DNA from: Tenrec ecaudatus
Lineage: Eukaryota > Chordata > Mammalia > Afrosoricida > Tenrecidae
Assembly (NCBI RefSeq): GCF_050624435.1
Contig: NC_134535.1
Location: forward strand, 127,397,731 to 127,461,730
Direction of reading: 5' to 3'
DNA: 64,000 nt
The notes under the pieces were generated by a model that had not been told where the DNA came from, searched no databases, and saw only the letters and a list, made by a program, of their open reading frames with translations. The position numbers and the translations under genes are program-made. Of the stretch, positions 1-11,281 are shown one piece after another (the stretch's first letter is position 1; the number at the start of each line of letters is the position of its first letter).

Positions 1-247
1 CTCCATGGGTCTGCCTCAATCTTTCCCTGGGTCCTGGGAAGGGACCTCAGTCCAATGACACCCTCTGGTGATTCGTCTTCCTTCTTGGTGGTAGTAGATC
101 CCTCTGATCCCTGCTCACTTGCTCATCCATTTTATATCCCCAAAGAGACTGATTCAAGTCTAATCCTGTAGAGTACACCTCCTGCCTCATCAACAAGACT
201 GTCTCTAATCCTGGAATCCTGCCTCATGAACATGGTTCCTGTTATTA
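1..247. other. Unassigned, possible old LTR fragment
   Basis: The segment at about 120-235 has the look of an old interspersed repeat (alternating 'cctgcctcat' and 'ctaatcctg' blocks), but I cannot name the family. No coding signal. Confidence 0.3.
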
Positions 248-1303
248 TTCGGTGCCCTGGAGTCCGTTCCGATTCATAACGAGCCTGTGGACAACAGGAG
301 GAAACACTGCTTGGTCCTGGGACATCCTCAACATTGTCCTTAGGTTTGAGCCCATCATTGCAGCCATTGTGGCAATCCACCTTGCCAGGGGTCTTTCTCT
401 CCTTTCACCGTCCCTTGGTTTTACCATCCATGATGTCCTTTGCCAGAGACTGGTCTCTCCTGATAACATTTTCAAAGTAAGTGAGAAGAAGTCTCATCAC
501 CCTGGCCTCCAAGGCGCATTCTTGCTGTACTTCTTCCGAGACAGATTTGTTTGCTCTTCTGGCAGTCCTAATGCTTTCCCTATTCTTCCTCGGCACAAAC
601 ATCCAAATGCACTGATTCTTCTTCAGTCTTCCTTATTCAGTGTCCAACTTTCACATGCATGTACGGCGATCGAAAAATCACGGCTTGGGACATGCACAGC
701 TTAGTCCTCAAAGTAACATCCTTGCTTTGCAGCACTTGAAAGAGGTCTTGTGCAGCAGATTTACCCAACGCAATGCATTGTTTGATCTCTTGACTGCTGC
801 TTGCATGAGCCCTGATTGTGGATACAAGCAAAGTGAAATCCCTGAGGACTTCAATCTTTTCTTTTATCATAGTGCTGCTATTGGTCCGGATGTGAGGATT
901 TTTGTTTTCTTTACCTTAAGTTAAATCCTCACTGGGCGACTGAAATCCTCAGTCTTCATCAGCAAGTCCTTCATGTGCTCCTGATTTTCAGCAAGCTAGA
1001 CGGCACCGTCTGCATATTGAAGGTCGGTAATGAGCTTTCCTCCAATCCTAATGCTGCTGTTCTTCTTCCTATATTCCAGCTTCTTGGGTTATTTCCTCAG
1101 CAGACAGATTGAGAGAATACGGCCCTGAGGCACACCTTTCCTGACTGGAAAGCCATGCCGTGTCCCTTTGTTCTGTTTGCACCACTGCCTCTTGATCCAA
1201 GGACAGGTTCCATATGAGCAAAATTCAGTGGAATTCATTCTCCTTCTTCTCCAGGCTATCCATAGTTTGTTATGATCCATGCAGTGCACCATAGAGGCAA
1301 AGA
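248..1303 (-). mobile_element. RTE-type LINE (afrotherian RTE1-like), antisense, 5'-truncated
   Basis: On the minus strand this is the C-terminal half of an RTE/BovB-like ORF followed by its 3' end. The stretch near 1292-1240 reads MDHNKLW and, further on, GVPQGRILS, both typical of the RTE reverse transcriptase. The part near 600-500 encodes the ELWCWRR-like to EEVQ/ECSLE tail shared with the copy at 58915-60150. Stops and frameshifts make it non-functional. The 3' terminus (left end) carries the tail sequence also found on AfroSINEs. Confidence 0.85.
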
Positions 1304-1323
1304 TTTATAACACATAGGTTAAT

Positions 1324-1442
1324 TACTGTATATACATGAGTGTAAGCTGAGGCACCTAATTGTACCACAAAAAACTGGGGGGCTTTTTCAGCATAAAAAA
1401 TGTGCTGAAGAAAACTCAGCATACACTCGAGTACATATGGTA
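1324..1442. mobile_element. Short mariner-type MITE with 28-bp inverted repeats
   Basis: A 119-bp element bounded by TA dinucleotides. The terminal 28 bases at the left match the reverse complement of the right terminus at 22 of 28 positions. The interior has a further short palindrome (agca...tgct). Tc1/mariner-type target preference is inferred from the flanking TA; no coding capacity. The family name is not certain. Confidence 0.65.
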
Positions 1443-1575
1443 CATCGGATCACAAAATAAAGCCTAATTACAAAACACTACGAATCATGGCCCAACGAAT
1501 TTGACATTGACTTTGAGAGGGCACAATTTAACTTATTACAAGGAACGCATCTGCTTAAAGTCATCTGGTGCTTAT

Positions 1576-2089
1576 TGTGGTAGTTACATAATCTGTTGTC
1601 AATTTGAGACTTAAGAGTGGAGGGGTGGAGTCTAGCCTGTCAATCGGGTTCGAGCTTGACGATCTAATTTGGTGGTGCTAAGAGATAAATAGTTCGCTGG
1701 AGGCGAGGCACATACTCACTCCCTGCGAGACATTCCTGTTTACAAGACACATGGAGCGATGCTGATAGAACCAGAGTCCTAGAGCTGGAGGAGCCATGTA
1801 GATACCCACACCAGTACTGAGATGCTTCCACTGCCACTGGATCCACAAGACTTTCCACACACTTGTCTGTAATCTTCCTGTATTCGGTGTTATTGCATGT
1901 ATTTCATGAGTCTGAAGAGGGCTTTATAGATTGGCATTGGACATATAGGCTAATATCGGACTGAAGGACTTGATCTGGACTGGCCTGGGAAGTATTTTCA
2001 ATATTCAATTGCTCTTGTATGTAAAGCTCTTCCTTATACACATATGAGTGTCTATGAATTTGTTTCTCAAGTCTACTCAAACTAACACA
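1576..2089 (+). mobile_element. Solo LTR, ERVL-like afrotherian family (copy 1)
   Basis: About 514 bp starting TGT and ending ACA. It aligns over its length with the 512-bp element at 41227-41738, including blocks such as 'ggatccacaagactttcca', 'gcatgagtctgaagag' and the end 'actaacaca'. No internal retroviral sequence lies beside it, so it is a solo LTR. The flanking 5-mers cttat/ctctt match only at 3 of 5, so the target duplication is decayed or absent. Confidence 0.7.
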
Positions 2090-2149
2090 CTCTTCACAAG
2101 AGTTCATCTAAAAAATGAGAAGACCAATTGGGACAATATCTTCCCTCAT

Positions 2150-2337
2150 CTACTGTGATTGAATCAATTCTGACTTATAGTGACACCAAAGGACAGAGTA
2201 GAACTGCCTCTGTGGGTTTCTGATGCTGTTAATCTTTATGGGAGCAGAAAGCCTCATCTTTCTCCCTCTGAGCAGCTGGTGGGCTCGAACTGCTTATCTT
2301 AAGGTTAGCAGCCCATTGTGTAATCCACTACTCTACT
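2150..2337 (-). repeat. AfroSINE, antisense
   Basis: Antisense copy: the 3' tail motif (caattctgacttatagtgac) is at the left. The box-B-like core (gctggtgggctcgaactgct) and the tRNA-like 5' end are at the right, near 2333. Confidence 0.85.
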
Positions 2338-3262
2338 TGAATATCTTCAGAAACCCTAATACCTTACTAGAACAGCCCAAAGATATAAAACTTTGACAAC
2401 ATAACACACAAAAATAAACAATCCACTCACAAAATGGGAAAATAATTTGAATCGATATTTCATTAAACAGAACTCCCAAACGCCCACCGAACACACGAAA
2501 AGATGCACAGCGTTCTGAACCATCAGAGATATGCAAATCAAAATGACAATGAGATACCAAGGCGCTTCTACTAGGATGACTTGCCACTAGTTTTAAAATT
2601 AGGAACTAAAAATGTTGGGGAGCATGGAGGGAAATTGGAACCCTCATTCATTGCTGGCAGTAATGCAAAATGTACAGCCACTGTGGCAAAGTGCGGCTGT
2701 TCCTCAAAAAACTAAAACAGAACTACCATAGGCCCCAGAAATTCCAGTCCTACGCAGACGCCCAAAGACTTGAAAGCGAAGACTCAGAAGGAGACTTGTG
2801 CACCAATATTCTGCAGCACCGTTCACAGGAGAGCACAGGTGGGAACTACCTACAGTTGACCAGATAAATAAAGCATGCTACCTATGTACAGGGGACACTA
2901 CTCAGGCAGTAAGAGCAAAAGCAAACACCAAGCAAAACCCTACAGTGCGGGTGGAGCTTGAAGACTGCATGTTGATGCTGAGCGAAGAGAGTCCGTTTTA
3001 AAAGGAAAAAGATTGTGTGACCTTACTTCTATTAAAAAAAAGTCAAGAAAAAGCAAATGGATGGAGCCCAAAGTTTATTAATGGCTAACAGAGAAGGGAG
3101 ATAATAAAAGGTGTGAGTGTGGGGTGAATGGTGACCAAAAGGTCATGGTGTTGCACGGCTAATTGTTGAAATTGGTGTCAATCATGTACACACCGGTACA
3201 TAGTTGAATTTGCAAAACTTGTGTGATATATTAACAAACACCCCCAAACAAAACAAGAATGG
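2338..3262 (+). mobile_element. L1 LINE 3' end (ORF2 C-terminus and 3' UTR)
   Basis: Plus-strand sequence follows the mammalian L1 ORF2 C-terminal region: 'atgcaaatcaaaatgacaatgagata', a 'cattgctggcagtaatgcaaaatg' block, then 'ccaatattctgcagcaccgttcacag'. A 3' UTR-like stretch and an A-rich end follow near 3238-3262. Frame is broken by indels. It is 5'-truncated against the AfroSINE. Confidence 0.85.
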
Positions 3263-4100
3263 CTGCTGAGTATGCTGATGTACATCTTCTGGGAGGTGGT
3301 CTTTTGGTTTTGAGGTTTGGAGGTGGCTGTGACAATGTGTTTGGGGCTTCTGATCAACCTTGTTTGTGATCTAGGGCGCTGGGTGTGTGTATGTGCGTGT
3401 GGGTCTTAATAACTTGCAGGTGGCCATTCAAGACACAACAGGTGGTATCTATTCATCCAGAGCACCAGAGGAAGGAGAGTCTGGAACAGGAAGAGGATAT
3501 GGAATATGTGGCGGATTCTTTGTCGTGAGGCCAGAAGAGGGCTAGTTAGTCAGTGCCCAGCCACCATGACTGAACATTTTGACCAAATATTCCATAAAAG
3601 AATCGTGATCAAGACAAAGTACACAGGACACAATTGTCAATCCTCATGGACTCTGGGCTTTCTGGAGCCATGGAGCCCGGAAGAACACGTGAGAGCACCT
3701 GAACCCAAACTCCCCCCCGGAGTCTTCTGCCCCTGGTGTAGCCTAACTCGTGAAGAATGTCTACCTTGAGCATCGTGCTCGGTCTAAAACTAGCTATGGG
3801 GACCACTTTGATGATACCCGTTCGTTCCAGAGATTAGACAGGCTTTCCCTGGCAGGGAGAGGATATGAATGGGGCGGAGCAACTCAGACAAGGAGGCGGA
3901 GGACCGTCGCCCAACCAGAAGCAAGCACTCACTGCCCCAGATGGCACCCCTGGCGCCCCACTTGTGTATGCATTGCTTTCTGTATGCATGCTCAACCACA
4001 AACTAAATAAACGTGGAAGAAGAGACCATTCCAGAAGTGAAATCTTCTGCAACCTCTAGGCATGGCTCTCCTCGTTCCTTCGTGGCATCTCTGCCAGCAC
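3263..4100 (+). repeat. Old member of the afrotherian retroposon lineage (partly unclassified)
   Basis: About 3565-3690 aligns with the reverse complement of 38701-38850 (shared 'actgaacattttga', 'attcca', 'ctcatggactctgg'), so this part is a dispersed repeat present at least twice in the window. The remainder is unassigned. Nothing coding is recognised. Confidence 0.5.
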
Positions 4101-4475
4101 CTGCTCACCCTGAAAACTTCCTTGGGAACATTTCCCTGTGGTTTTGGTGAAAGTTAAAGGAGCACATTCGATTCACATCCAACAACCTGTGCACGTTGTG
4201 CTCGGTGACGCTGTGACAGCGCTCTTCCCACTTCCTGCCTGAGCTCCCCGTTTACAGGTTCCCTTCCGTCGTCTGAATGTTGTGGAGACTGCTGCCCCTT
4301 TGCTCTCCTACGGATGTTTGTCAGAGGACTGCGTCCCCACGGGGTGATTGCCCACTTCGTAGGCTCAACGATTCTTTGGCTGAAAGGGGATCCCCGGAGG
4401 TGGGGCAAGTTCCAGGTTTGAAGGTTGTCCCCAGGAGGCATAGTCTTTGGGGTGTTCCACCAGTCTCTATCAGAT
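4101..4475. other. Intronic sequence, nothing recognised
   Basis: No repeat, exon or RNA gene could be supported here. Confidence 0.6.
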
Positions 4476-5993
4476 CAGCGGTTCTCAACCTTCCTCCTGC
4501 CGCGACCCTTTAATCCAGTTCCTCCTGTGGTGGTGACCCCCCCACCATAGATGTATTTTCTTCTCTTTTTTTTAAAAATTTTTTTATTTTAACAATTTAT
4601 TGGGGCTGATACAATTCTTTTCACAGTTCATACATATACATACATCAATTGTATAAAGCACATCTGTACAGTCCCTGCCCTAATCATTTTTTTCTCTTTT
4701 CTTCTTTTACATTTTATTAGGGATTCAAACAACTCTTACCACAATCCATACATACACATACATCAATTGTAAAAAGCACATCCATACATTCCCTGCCCCA
4801 ATCATTCTCAAGGCATTTGCTCTCCACTTAAGCCCCTTGCATCAGGTCCTCTTTCCCCCCAACTTCTCTCCCCATTCCCCCCTCCCTCATATGCCCTTGG
4901 CAATCTATACCTCGTTATTTTGTCATATCTTGCCCTATCCGGAGTCTCCCTTCCCCCCTTCTCTGCTGTCCCTCTCCCAGGGAAGAGGTCACATGTGGAT
5001 CCTTGCAATCAGTTCCCCCTTTCCAACCCACTCACCCTCCACTCTCCCAGCATCGTCCCTCACACCCTTGGTCCTGAAGGTATCATCCACCCTGGATTCC
5101 CTGTACCTCCAACCCTCATATGTACCAGTGTACAGCCTCTGTCCTATCCAGCCCTACAAGGTAGAATTCGGATCATGGTAGTTGGGGGGAGGAAGCATCC
5201 AGGATCTGGGGGAAAGCTGTGTTCTTCATCGATACTACCTCGCACCCTAATTAACCCATCTCCTCTCCTAAACCCCTCTATGAGGGGATCTCCATTGGCC
5301 AACACCTGGGCCTTGGGTCTCCACTCTGCACTTCCCCCTTCATTTAATATGATATATATATACATATATACACATACATATATACATATATACACATACA
5401 TACACACACTTATATCTTTTTTTTTTTGCATGATGCCTTATACCTGGTCCCTTGGGCACCTCGTGATCTCACTGGCCGGTGTGCTTCTTCCATGTGGGCT
5501 TATTTGCTTCTGAGCTAGATGGCCGCTTGTTCACCTTCAAGCCTTTAAGATCCCAGACACTATCTCTTTTGATAGCCGGGCACCATCAGCTTTCTTCATC
5601 ACATTTGCTTATGCACCCATTTGTCTTCAGTGATCCTATCATGGAAGTGTGCAGTCAATGATATGATTTTTTGTTCTTTGATGCCTGGTAACTGATCCCT
5701 TTGGGACCACTCGATCACACAGGCTGGTGTGTTCTTCCATGTGGACTTTGTTGCTTCTGAGCTAGATGGCCGCTTTTTTATCTTCAAGCCTTTAAGACCC
5801 CAGTCACTATCTCTTTTGATAGCCGGGCACCATCAGCTTTCTTCACATTTACTTGTTCACCCACTTTGGCTCCAGCCGTTGTGTCATGGCTACTTCATCA
5901 CTGCCATTTTGCTACTGTTATGAATCTGGCGATCCCTGTGAAAGGGTTGTTTGAGCCCCAAAAGGGTCACGACCCACAGGTTGAGAACCGCTG
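4476..5993 (+). mobile_element. SPIN/URR1-type hAT MITE, split by a retroposon
   Basis: The left half (4476-4561) starts cagcggttctcaacc and the right half (about 5888-5993) ends ggttgagaaccgctg, giving perfect 15-bp inverted termini. The two halves together match the layout of the intact 200-bp copy at 42813-43012. A 1.3-kb retroposon interrupts it. The flanking 8-mers (tatcagat/tcttagtc) match at only 4 of 8 positions, so the target duplication is not clearly preserved. The element has no coding capacity and would have depended on a transposase supplied elsewhere. Confidence 0.8.
4562..5887 (-). mobile_element. Young afrotherian retroposon, antisense, 5'-truncated, inserted into SPIN
   Basis: Closely related to the complete copy at 12208-14455, in reverse orientation. 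The left end is T-rich and shows the 3' terminus twice in tandem: both about 4600-4690 and 4705-4800 contain 'tcaattgta.aaagcacat'. It then runs through a pyrimidine-rich block, a TA/CA microsatellite (5346-5412) and two copies of the 'agctagatggccgctt' module (about 5440-5600 and 5685-5845). The 5' part present in the full copy is missing, so it is truncated at about 5887. Confidence 0.8.
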
Positions 5994-6475
5994 TCTTAGT
6001 CTGATTTCTGATGTCTGCACAGGTAGCCTAGTCCCCTGGGACTGATAGCAGACCATCCGGAGACAGGAACACCCAGCTCTGCCGTCCCTAACGCCAGCCG
6101 GGAAGAAACATGGCTTCCGTTTCCTCTTCTCTCATTCCACATTCACCCACTCCTGCAAGCTCAGCCACGACAGACAGCCACACCCCACCCAGGCTTTCTG
6201 TGACTGACCAAACTGATGACTAGAGGGGCCGGCTCAGAAATCCTACACGGAGACACAAACTGGGAGCGGGAGCAACAGGAAGCACTTCAATTCCAAAGAG
6301 GATTAAAAACAAAGTGTCATGGAGCTTAGGGCCCCTGGCTCCCCTTGAGCAAGTCTGCAAAACCGGTTTCAGTTAGAAGGCAGGTGGTGCTTATGCGCTG
6401 GCAGGGCTGCTGACAGAAACGCTTGAAGTTCATGGGTACAAAGATGCGCACAATCTGAAAGAGAGAAGGTCTCAG
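5994..6475. other. Unique intronic sequence with a possible cryptic exon
   Basis: No repeat recognised. The minus strand of 6326-6454 is an open frame preceded by a good splice-acceptor-like sequence; see the separate entry. Confidence 0.5.
6326..6454 (-). other. Possible cryptic or terminal exon on the CD9 sense strand
   Basis: On the minus strand a pyrimidine tract ending in CAG (cttctctctttcag, down to 6455) is followed by 42 open codons and a TAA at 6328-6326. The peptide begins IVRIFVPMNFKRF and contains two Cys spaced by four residues. It does not match any CD9 segment or other protein I recognise. An open frame of this length is not rare by chance, and no start or upstream partner exon is seen. 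It could be an alternative 3' exon of CD9 spliced from exon 1 (phase 0 would fit), but this is speculation. Confidence 0.15.
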
Positions 6476-6873
6476 TCTGTGTGTGTGCTTCTGTGTGTGT
6501 GTGCATGTGTGTGTGGGTTTGAGGCTGTATGTGTATGGTGTATGTGCATGTATGTGGGTTTGTATTTGTGTGTGTGGTCTATGTGTATGTGTGTATGTAT
6601 GTGTATATGTTTGTGTTGTATGTGTATGTATATGTGTGGTGTATGTATATATGTGTATGGTATATGCATGTGTATATATGTGTGGTGTGTGCATGTGTGT
6701 GTGTTTGTGTGTATGCATGTGTGTGGTGTGGGTATATGTGTATATATGTGCATATGTATATGTGCAAAGTGTATGTATGTGCATGTGTGTATGCATGTGT
6801 GTGGTGTGTGCATGTGTGCGGTGTGCATGTGTGTTTGTGTGTGTATGTATGTGTGTGTGCATGCGTATGTGTC
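6476..6873. repeat. Imperfect (TG)n/(TATG)n microsatellite, about 400 bp
   Basis: Almost uninterrupted alternating purine-pyrimidine sequence, mostly TG with TA and GC interruptions. Long open frames on both strands are produced by the repeat and are not genes. On the CD9 sense strand it reads CA-rich. Confidence 0.95.
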
Positions 6874-8197
6874 ACTGCCTCTCACCCCTCCGGTATGAAG
6901 AACCAGGTTTGTTGTTTGGACAATCTCCCTTTTCACAGGCAACACACTGGGTGGTCTTGTAATTGGACCTGACTGGCCACAATGTTTGGAAAGGACAGAG
7001 TACACATTACTCTTTCCCTGACTTAGAAAGTGCTGAAAGATAAGAGCCCACTCCCCACAGATGGTTTTTCTTTGGCTTTAGCTGGGAAGCAGTCGAGTTT
7101 GCCGTTCTGGTGGGAAGTGGGGAAGGAGGAGCAGAATTCCTTTCTCCCTATTGCTCTCCCAGAAGAGCCAGGGCTGTTGACTCTGGTCACTCCGCGGATC
7201 GGAGGATGGCGGCAGCAGGTGGCATCAGAGAAAGAATGGGAACCAGGATTTGGTCCTGGCTCTGTCCACGGCGCGGCATGGCTCAGGGCTGGCTTGTCAC
7301 TGGGCAGATGCTGGTCCCACAGAGCGCTTACAGCCACCAGCTCCCACGGCTCCCTCGCAGAGTGTCCTCTTTCTACCTCACGTGAAAATGACTGCTCTGG
7401 ACGGAACCACGGAGGACGCTGCTCCAGCTCTGGTGTTGCCATTGCTGAGTGGTGTGCGCACTTACCTCTCTGAACCCCAGAATCCTCTTGTGTAAAGGAA
7501 AACAAAACAAAACAAAAAGCAAACAGATACCTGGTCTGCCTTTGCCCTAAGGTGAGGGTGAGGATTAAATGAAACGAAGCCTGGAAAAGACGCTGACAAC
7601 AGAGAGATGTTATCTCTCAGGCCTGGCATGCAGGAGAAGAGGGGACGGAGAGACAAGAAGAAGATGCCCGGAGAAGGACACAGGCCGATTCACGGGCCTT
7701 CTTTGGATGCCACTGTGTGTGTCCTTCTCTGCTCTGGCCGGGGCTTGGTCAGAGGAAACAGGTCATTTCAGACACTGGGGCTGTGTTCTCTGGTTTCTGA
7801 GTGGCCTGGGGTAGAAGGACGTGGACACTGTGACCCTCCTCACACCCTGTAACTGCCTCCCCGGGCTCCAGCGAGATCAGATGGGAAGGGCCAAGTTAGA
7901 CTTCAGACGTCTGACCTTCCTTCGGACTGGGCTGGTTTCCGTGAGCCAATTAACTGTGTGGGAAGGAGTTCTTGAAAGGGCAGATAACAGAGGGAGGGGT
8001 TTTCCTGGGCAGCCCAGGAAAGGAGACTTTGACCTGGACCACTTCCCTGCTCTAGTTAGAATGCGCACGCCAGGCCCTTGTGCAGCGTAGACCTGTGCCC
8101 CAAGGGGCTGCCCTGGCAGTGCCTGTTGGGAAACCAATGACCAGGCTTGCCTTCTCGAGGTACTTCTGGGTGGCTTTGAGCCACCAGCCTTTAGCAA
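6874..8197. other. Unique intronic sequence
   Basis: No repeat, RNA gene or exon recognised. The short open frames have no protein-like pattern or supporting splice sites. Confidence 0.6.
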
Positions 8198-8397
8198 ACC
8201 AGGTGGTGAAGCAGGCTCCAAGTGGGGCTGCGAACCTTAAGGCTAACAGTTCGAAACCACTAGCTGCTCCATGGAGTCAAAAAGAGGCGCTTTCTCCTCC
8301 CGTGAAGAGTTAATAGTCTTGGAGACCTACAGGGGCCCTTCTACCCTGTCCTCCAAGGCTGCCATGAGTCAGAATCAGCTCTGGGGCAGTGAGTGAG
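8198..8397 (+). repeat. AfroSINE
   Basis: Sense copy: 'caggtggtgaagcagg' at the 5' end, box-B-like 'cagttcgaaaccactagctg', and the 3' part 'ggctgccatgagtcagaatc'. Confidence 0.8.
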
Positions 8398-9274
8398 ATT
8401 GTAGAGAGCAGGAAAAGGCTTCCAAGTTTGTGTCTCCCAAGAACTCCTGGACGAGGTGGAGTACTATATCGGTAGGCAGAGCTGCCCTCTGGCACCCAGG
8501 AAGTCAAAGTCAGTATCTGACTGAATTCCCCCGACCAGCTTCTTCCAGGCCCCCAAACCTCAGTCATGCTACAAGCTTTAGGGGGTGAAGATAAGGGTCT
8601 CTGTGTTCCAACTACAGGCTTCGACAATGAGAAACAAGTCAGGCTACACAGACCTGTGGGCTCTGGGCCTCGCCCATCTCCAAGGCAACCCCTGGCTGCC
8701 AGTGAATGCCAAGGCAGTCATGGGCTGATTCACCCAAGCCAGGAGGCAGAGCCTGGCATCTTCAGCAAGAACAAACAGGATCCCAGTCTCCACAGCCTCC
8801 GTTTCCACTCCTCTCCCTGCACCCTTGTCCCCCCGCCCCCCCTGTCACAAACCAAAGCTGGAGTGATTGCTGTCTCTGGGGGGCGCAAAGCCACTGGGCA
8901 GGACTCCTGGTCTGTGGAGGTCCTCTGACACAAGCCCCACCCCAGCACTAAACCGTCTCTACTCCCACCCGCAGCCAAACCCGCTGGGCCTCGCTCTCCT
9001 TACGGAGCGGAGTAAACGAGGAATTCATGGTGGAATTGAGCCATGCCAACAGGGCCACGCACGAGCAGTAGTTCTGCTAGAGACCGGCAGAAAGCTCTAG
9101 AAACCACAGCCCAGGAGAACAAAAGTCACCCCCCAGCGAGTGTGCTCGTCCTGGGGACTAGCTGGGCAGACACAGTTCAGGGACCAAGTCTCCTCTCCAG
9201 ACAGTCCACTCCTGGGGCAGAACCCTGCTCCTCTGAAGTCCACCTCCTCAAAGGCAGCCCAGGGCACTGTCTCT
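8398..9274. other. Unique intronic sequence
   Basis: Nothing recognised beyond moderate G+C. Confidence 0.6.
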
Positions 9275-9478
9275 AGGGCATCTCTCAAGTGTGGTCCCCA
9301 AGGGGAGGTGATGTTGCCATAGCAACCGTAAAGGCCCCTATTAGACATGCAAATTCACAGCTCTATCCTGTAGGGGTGGCTTAGACCCAGGGGCCCATTT
9401 ACATGACCTTAGAAGCTCTAGGGCTCAGCATCCTGGGGATTCTGATGCCCACACAAGTTTGGGGAAACCTTGTTCTGG
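9275..9478. mobile_element. MER5-like hAT-Charlie DNA transposon remnant
   Basis: The left part (tctctcaagtgtggtcccca) and the right part (ggggattctgatgcccaca, then gtttgggga) form the degenerate inverted-terminal layout typical of MER5/Charlie remnants. Divergent, non-coding. Confidence 0.6.
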
Positions 9479-10299
9479 ACTTCGTTTAAAAACGGACCCC
9501 CCCCAGGTCCAATGTGGAAAATTCCACTCTTGGGGTTCTGGTCCTGCAGAACAGCTTTCTAAGGGGCAGTGCTGAGCAGCAACATAGCTGCAGATTAGAG
9601 CATTTGCCTTCTCTGAGCCTCCCAGCCCAAGGAGGGCAAAGCTTACCGGGCCTGACATTTTACAGTCAGAGCTGTAGAAGGCAGGGCCAAATGCCTGAGT
9701 CCCAGCCAGTTCAGTCATCGGGAGTGGGCCTGGGACAGCTTTGGGCCTGCTGCCTGGTGACAGGAGAGGATACACAGAGAGGATACAGGAGAGGATACAC
9801 AGAGAGGCGCTTGAAGGAAGCAGGAATTTGGAGGAGATAACTGACTGAGCCACTCCCTCTCCACTCTGAGCCCACTGGGCCCGCGCAGTCATAGTACAGG
9901 GTGCAAGCTGGGACCTGCGTTTGACTCCCAAATGCGCATTCAGCACCCACGCTTCTGCCCTGGCTTCTGCCCCTCCTCCCACAGGTGCCATACTGACTCA
10001 GTGGGCAAGCCTCACCCAGCCTCTGGAGCAGGGCCCCGTCGGTGAAAACTCCCCACCTGATTCCTGTAGCCTGCTATTCTCTCTAGCTCAGGCTGCTAAT
10101 ATGTACGAGGGAGCAGATACGCTTCCCAAACCAACCTATGAACAAATAGTCAATGAAAAAAAACATCCTGAGGGGTGGGATGGGGGAAAGAATACATGCA
10201 GAGCCTGCAGCCTGAATGGTGAGCTAGCTGACCTTAGGTTTACACCGACTTGAGACAATTCCGTTCAAGAACTCCTCTTGCACTCATTGGGGCAGGGCC
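9479..10299. other. Unique intronic sequence around the 25-bp tandem repeat
   Basis: No exon or dispersed repeat recognised. Confidence 0.6.
9760..9809. repeat. 25-bp tandem duplication
   Basis: Two nearly identical adjacent 25-bp units beginning acaggagaggatacacagag (9760-9784 and 9785-9809), differing in the last two bases. Confidence 0.9.
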
Positions 10300-10510
10300 A
10301 ATGAAATGAAGAGCAGCAGTAGAATCTTTCTAGCATCTACTGGCTCGGGAAGGAGTACCCACCAAGGGCCACCAGACACGGCAGGGAGTGGTGTCCACAC
10401 ATCATCTCATTTCATCCTCCCTCACAGCCCTTCCGGTTGAGAAGGCGCAGGCACCCCACAAGACCCAGTCAGAGGCAGAAAGTTCAGTTGGAACGCAGGA
10501 CTGGTAATCG
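10300..10510 (+). repeat. MIR SINE, divergent
   Basis: Contains 'catcatctcatttcatcctccctcac', the mammalian-wide MIR core-to-3' motif. Old and degraded. Confidence 0.5.
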
Positions 10511-11281
10511 GAGGTCCTCTTTTCCAATGTGCTCATATTCCAGCGGGGACCTTTAAGAACTTCTGCAGGGAGGGGTCGGGGAGTGGCCTGGGCATGGTGG
10601 ATCTGGCAAAACCTAGGGAGACGTCCCTTCACTGTTCTCTCCCTCCTCTCCCTCTGTCTTCCACTGGGGCCAAAGGAGAGCAGACACCGCTGCTGAGACC
10701 CCAGAGGGGTGGTGGTCCAGCCCCCCCCACCCCCCGCCGGGATCAGCTCACCCTTCAGGACTCTAACTTCCCTGCAGTGCCCTAGAGTAGGAGGACCGGT
10801 GACTTGGGCTCTGTCCCTGTGGGATCTGGTCTTGGGGGATCCCAGTTGTCAGGAAAGTTGTAGGGAAGCAGAACGGATGCTCCTTTGGGATACGAGGCGA
10901 GCATGGAGGGTGTGTTTTTGGTCTGAGCCAAGTGGAGCCCCCCTTCCTTCGATTCCCTTGGAGAGATTCAGCTCCAAGTCGGGCTGCTCGGGTGAGCCCC
11001 TACCAACTAGACATCCTTGTGGGACATGGCCAGCAGGACGTCCCATTCCGCACCCACCTCCCCCAAGTGGGGGAGTCTCTGAAAAAGAACTTTGTAGGTG
11101 GATGGAGGGAGACACAAGGCCTCCCAATTCATATTCTGGAGAGAGAGGTCAAATGGTCGCTTGGAGCCATGCTGTGTGACGTGGCCTCACACGTGGAAGC
11201 AACAGGAAGATGCCAGTGACTGTCCAAGTTGAGGTCAACCTCAAGAGGACCAAACTTAAGCGGCGGGCTGGGAATCACAAA
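10511..11281. other. Unique intronic sequence
   Basis: Nothing recognised. A short C-rich run lies near 10720-10737. Confidence 0.6.

Noticed and set aside
4920-5513. 197-codon open frame
   Set aside because: Lies wholly inside the antisense retroposon pyrimidine-rich block; its homologue in the other copy is interrupted differently.
6326-7005. Long His/Thr- or Cys/Val-rich open frames over the TG repeat
   Set aside because: Created by the dinucleotide repeat; all frames are open for trivial reasons.
9760-9809. Direct repeats as a possible CRISPR-like array
   Set aside because: Only two adjacent units without spacers, in a vertebrate genome; a simple tandem duplication.
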